Below, in pieces: positions 60,676 through 64,000 of a DNA stretch of 64,000 nt. The stretch comes from Voacanga thouarsii (Eukaryota; Streptophyta; Magnoliopsida; Gentianales; Apocynaceae). How positions within the stretch are numbered: the first letter of the stretch is position 1; each line of letters starts with the position of its first letter. The position numbers and the translations under genes were made by a program. Location: positions 3,072,001 to 3,136,000 of the forward strand of contig JANUWF010001188.1 in assembly GCA_026120185.1 (NCBI GenBank). Reading direction: 5' to 3'. The notes below the pieces were generated by a model. It made no database searches and was not told the origin of the DNA. It saw only the letters and a list, made by a program, of their open reading frames with translations.

Positions 60676-61002
60676 ATGGAGTCCATTGATGTAATTGATG
60701 ATGTGTTGAGCCCACCATGCTTCAAGGAGTTGGATCTTTCAACACTATATTATAAGAAGGCTTTGGAGAATGGTGGTAATTTCAACCCTTCACCCCAATT
60801 TCAGGGAGATAACTTAGTTTTTGTAGACCATGCTTTGAAAAGTAAGGATTTCTTGATCCCATCTTTGAGAAGTCAAATACTAAGTTTAAAGGAAAATTTT
60901 AATTGTGAACATTCTTTTGAAGGGTTAAAAGGTCATTTCCAATTTGATGCATTCTTTAGAGACCATGTGCACTTATATGTTGACAAAAAAATTTGTATCT
61001 AA
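60676..61002 (+). CDS. Conserved ORF, integrase-zinc-region-like, copy C
   Basis: 108 codons from ATG at 60676: MESIDVIDDVLSPPCFKELD, then FQGDNLVFVDHALKSKDFLI, PSLRSQILSLKENF, CEHSFEGLKGHFQFDAFFRD and HVHLYVDKKICI. The EH...GLKGHF segment has two His spaced as in the integrase zinc region; no CxxC follows. It is colinear with the ORFs at 23667-23960 and about 29790, and is the longest open copy. I infer a fossil integrase fragment kept by descent. Purifying selection is untested. Confidence 0.45.
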   Translation: MESIDVIDDVLSPPCFKELDLSTLYYKKALENGGNFNPSPQFQGDNLVFVDHALKSKDFLIPSLRSQILSLKENFNCEHSFEGLKGHFQFDAFFRDHVHLYVDKKICI

Positions 61003-62731
61003 AAGAATGTTAGAGAAAGAGGTTTATGTGTTTTGCTTTAGTGAGAAAAATTATTTTCATAAACATTCTATTTTTCAAAAACCTTTTCTTTCTATATTCA
61101 TTATGCCTATATTCTATTTTGAGCTTTAGTTTCTTTTCAAAAGGTTTGAGAAGGAAGCCTGATGAGTGGAAAGAGTTTTTGTTTTATTTTTTGTTAAGTA
61201 GTTTATTTTTCCTCTCCCAAATAAGGAAAATATTTTCCATCTTAAGTGTGGGGGAGTGAGTCATGTCTTTATTTGCTTTCTTAGGATTTTTTTAGTATTT
61301 TTCTTTAGTTTGTTTTCTTTTATTTAGGTGTCTTTAGTTTGTTATTATCTTCTTTGTACTTTTATTTATGTTTTTCTTTTGTAGGTTTGAATAAAGTCTT
61401 TTTGACCAAGCCCTTCTCTCTATTTTCAATTTTGATATTTATTGGAGCTCTATTGCATGTAGGGAGTATTATTTAAACGTTCTACCTCCTTTATCATTTT
61501 TTTTCCCTTTGGAGATGCTTTATTGTGTTAATTTTTTGTCAATGAGGATATTGTCCAATTTAAGTGTGGGGGAGTGGTTTAGTAATATTCTTTGTCCAAG
61601 TTTTTATCAATTATCTTGGTATTTTCTTGGTATCAAACAATTTTGTTGAAAAACAATCTTTTTTTTTTTTTTTTGAAGAAAAATTGAAAATTTTGAAATT
61701 TTGGAAGTGTGGAGATTTTGGAGCTAAATTGAGCTTATTTGTCTATAATAAAGTAATGGTTTTCTTACTAATTTTGGATATGAATTTGTCATTCATTATG
61801 GTTTGATTTTTATTTAAAAATTAAACTTGTGTATTAAGTTGGATTTTGCTAAGTCTTGAGAATTTAAGTTAACCTTGGTTATATTTAGTATTTGAGTTTT
61901 TTTTTTCATTCTTTGAGTTTGAATATGGATGATATAATAAAGTATGGGAAGAGTTGTTGACTAATTCTTGTATTATAAATTTAAAGTTTGCTTAACTTTG
62001 AATTTTGAATCAAGAATGGGAGCCAAAAAAAAATTTTGAGTAAAAAGAAAAAAATTGAGTGGAAAAAAAATATATGCTTTTATCTCTAAAAGATAAAAAG
62101 AGAGACCTTTTGCTGAAAAGAGGGCCAATACGGTGAGTGGAAGAGAAGAAACAAAGAAGCATCCACTCTCTTGAGGCTATCCTGAAGGCAAGAAGGTAAG
62201 GAAAGAAAGAATGAAGAAAAAGAAAATTGTTGAAAAAAATAATGACGACTATAAGAGGGCCAATACAGTGTGTGAAGAGAAATCCATGCACTTGAGGCTA
62301 TCAATTCCCTAAGTCGTTGAAAAAATTTTGAGAGAAAAAAGCGAGAATGGAATGTTTTCCTTATCTCATTACTTGAATTGAGTAAATTTGAGTTGATAAT
62401 GCTTGAATTGGTTAAATAGCTTGACTTGTATGATTTATGTTATCTATGTTTTTGCTTGAGGAGTAAGATGATTTTCTTGTACTAGATATAAGCTTGTTTA
62501 ACATAACTTTGATAGCCTTGGGATTGTTTGATTTAATACATGAGTTTACAAGATTTTGAAAGGGTTGAATGAATGATAAGTTTATGTTTAAGGTTGGAAG
62601 AAGGTTATGTCTTCATTGTGGATGGATTTGCTAAGGAATTTTTTGCTAAATTGTTTTGTCTTAAGCCATAAGCTTAATGTTTTAAATCTTGTTTGCTTGA
62701 GGACAAGCAAATGTTCAAGTGTGGGGGTATG
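61003..62731 (+). other. Internal region of copy C, 3' part, noncoding
   Basis: Contains interior purine tracts AAGTGTGGGGGAGTGAG (about 61244) and AAGTGTGGGGGAGTGG (about 61562), the cassette pair (62122-62181 and 62257-62313), GCTTGAGGACAAGCAAATG and the terminal tract AAGTGTGGGGGTATG (62717-62731). No gene seen. Confidence 0.75.
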
Positions 62732-64000
62732 TAATAGGGGCTAAAATCACCATTATTTTCCATTTATTTGAGGTTGTTTTAAGATACATTTTTTGTAATA
62801 ACTAGGCATATTCCTTCCTATTTGACATTTTTCTTGTAAAAAGTGTTTTTGGCAAATTTGTGCAGATTTAAGTTGAATTCGAGCAACAAGTGAACAATTC
62901 CATAATACACCTGGCACCAGGCCCAGCCAAGGGACCAGGTTCAAGCATCTTTCAGGACAAAACCAAAACAGACCTGGCACCAGGTCTGGCAAGTGTACCT
63001 GGTGCCAGGTCCATTCTATTCGCCGATGAGAACAGAGCAAAAACAGAGCAAAACTCTAGAGGAAGAACAGTGTGTACCTGGCACCAGGTAGGTCAAAGGT
63101 ACCCGGCGCCAAGTAAGCTCTGGAAGGCGAATATTCTGTGCACGAAATTAGAAATTTTTCAATGATTTTGGTATTTTTCGAATCATACTCAGCCAGAACT
63201 TCCTAAACTACGAATTTAGCGTCCGAGAGACCTATAAAAGCACAAGAAAATACAAGAGAAGGGGGATATACATAGAGATAGGTAGATCTAAGAGCAAAAA
63301 TTCCCAATCACTCTTGAAGGAGGAGTTTACCCAAATCAAGGAGGATTGTTCAAGAGAGTCTTCAAAGGTGAAGAAAGAAGCTTGTCTATAAGTGCTTTAT
63401 TTTATATTTGTTTTATTTTCCTTAAACAATGATGTATTCAGTGTTTTATTGTAATTTAACATTATTTTGAGATTCATAATTTTGTGTTAATTTAGTTATT
63501 TGATCAATTCTTTGTCATCGTTGGTATTTGATTACTTGTTATAATTGGCTATTGATGTGAGTTCTTCTAATTGACTTGTAACGATGATGTTAAGAGTTTC
63601 ATTGCATTAATTTCGTATTTTTCTAATCTTGATGAACTTGAGTGATGAAGTTAAGATTATAGGACTAAGAAATCAAAGATTAGTTGATTTTACCTCGAGT
63701 AAAGGGTTATTAGCTAATTTCATGTTTATAAGGAATTAAGTCTAATGCATGTTTTGGTTAGGATTAGCTTGATTGGTAAATCTGTTAATATAATCAAAAT
63801 ATAGGATTCCATAGATTGGGACATGAAGTGGGATTTACCTAAGTAGAATCATGACTTGTGAGACAATTGAATTTTATTTTATATTCCTTCATGATGCCCA
63901 GATGATAATTAGTTGAGAGAATTGCTAGTTGGTTCATTATCATGTTTTCTAGGATAATTGTCTAAATTGCATAAACCTACATCCTTGAGTTGTATATTTC
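62732..64000 (+). mobile_element. 3' LTR of copy C, cut by window end
   Basis: TAATAGGGGCTAAAATCACC (TG mutated to TA), aligning with 58471 onward; about 240 bases should remain outside. It lacks part of the first motif block found in the 5' LTR (the CACCAGGTCCATTCTGG piece near 58680 is absent at 62938), so the two LTRs differ by an indel. Confidence 0.9.

Larger units (their letters stand above)
40707..64000 (+). mobile_element. CACTA (En/Spm) transposon, right end outside window
   Basis: Begins CACTACAAGAAATATTAACT, the canonical plant CACTA terminus, followed by subterminal repeats. A 3 bp TSD would be CGC (40704-40706). Two genes in plus orientation follow: a DUF4218/DUF4216 transposase and a second En/Spm protein. 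The element is interrupted by a solo LTR (41748-43214), a 9.4 kb retroelement (48094-57503) and another LTR element from 58471. No reverse TAGTG end is seen before 64000. The catalytic Transposase_21 (TNP2) part that normally precedes DUF4218 was not found, so the element is probably defective. Confidence 0.85.

Noticed and set aside
62010..62304. Frames of 72-95 codons over the cassette regions (also 26890-27235 and 30979-31299)
   Set aside because: They run antisense to purine-rich noncoding DNA, and frame is not conserved between copies A, B and C.
1..64000. Host genes, tRNA/rRNA genes, CRISPR arrays, defence or biosynthetic clusters
   Set aside because: None seen. Every region with coding similarity traces to a transposable element; tRNA-like segments in the gypsy LTRs lack complete stems.

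Overview
The window is nuclear DNA from a flowering plant, probably a eudicot. It is AT-rich, lacks bacterial-style gene packing, and consists almost entirely of nested transposable elements typical of plant heterochromatin. I found no intact host gene, rRNA, tRNA or CRISPR array. Species cannot be fixed from this sequence. All element calls rest on termini, target-site duplications (TSDs), primer-binding sites and recognisable but decayed protein domains. Nearly every reading frame is broken.

Layout. 1-2130: part of a minus-strand LTR, abutting a DUF4283-like coding scrap. 3529-10345: minus-strand Ty3/gypsy chromovirus with a very long 3' LTR (4.34 kb). It has lost its 5' LTR and everything between the start of gag and the end of the reverse transcriptase (RT). 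10364-35544: one large minus-strand Ty1/copia element (3' LTR truncated, pol, gag, leader, 5' LTR) opened by two insertions. The first is a solo LTR of the same gypsy family (12539-16879, TSD TAAGG). The second is a tandem LTR-internal-LTR-internal-LTR array of a small non-autonomous retroelement with a tRNA-Asp-type primer site (21497-33242, TSD CCGCG/CTGCG). That array itself carries a solo LTR related to the host copia element (24184-26195, TSD TATTG).

36120-40706: a decayed hAT transposon whose BED-finger transposase is split by a 1.15 kb terminal-inverted-repeat element. Its right end is cut by the start of a CACTA (En/Spm) transposon at 40707. The CACTA element runs to the window end and contains four pieces: subterminal repeats; a long noncoding stretch with a 53-copy tetranucleotide microsatellite and a solo LTR; a transposase gene with DUF4218 and DUF4216 domains; and the start of a second gene. 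A 9.4 kb minus-strand retroelement (48094-57503) splits the DUF4216 exon, and a copia-type solo LTR lies one base inside that retroelement's edge (55792-57497, TSD CTATC). The second CACTA gene is interrupted at 58471 by a further copy of the non-autonomous element, whose 3' LTR runs off the window.

The insertions give a relative order. hAT precedes CACTA, which precedes the three retroelement insertions in it, one of which precedes the copia solo LTR. Likewise the copia host precedes the non-autonomous array, which precedes the related solo LTR. The most unusual signals are shared noncoding modules in the non-autonomous elements (GGCGCC dyads in every LTR, a two-copy internal cassette, repeated purine tracts), a tRNA-like segment inside the gypsy LTRs, an in-frame duplication of the copia protease active site, and a hairpin in the copia LTR with a compensatory base change. 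I did not find evidence for a new defence or metabolic system.
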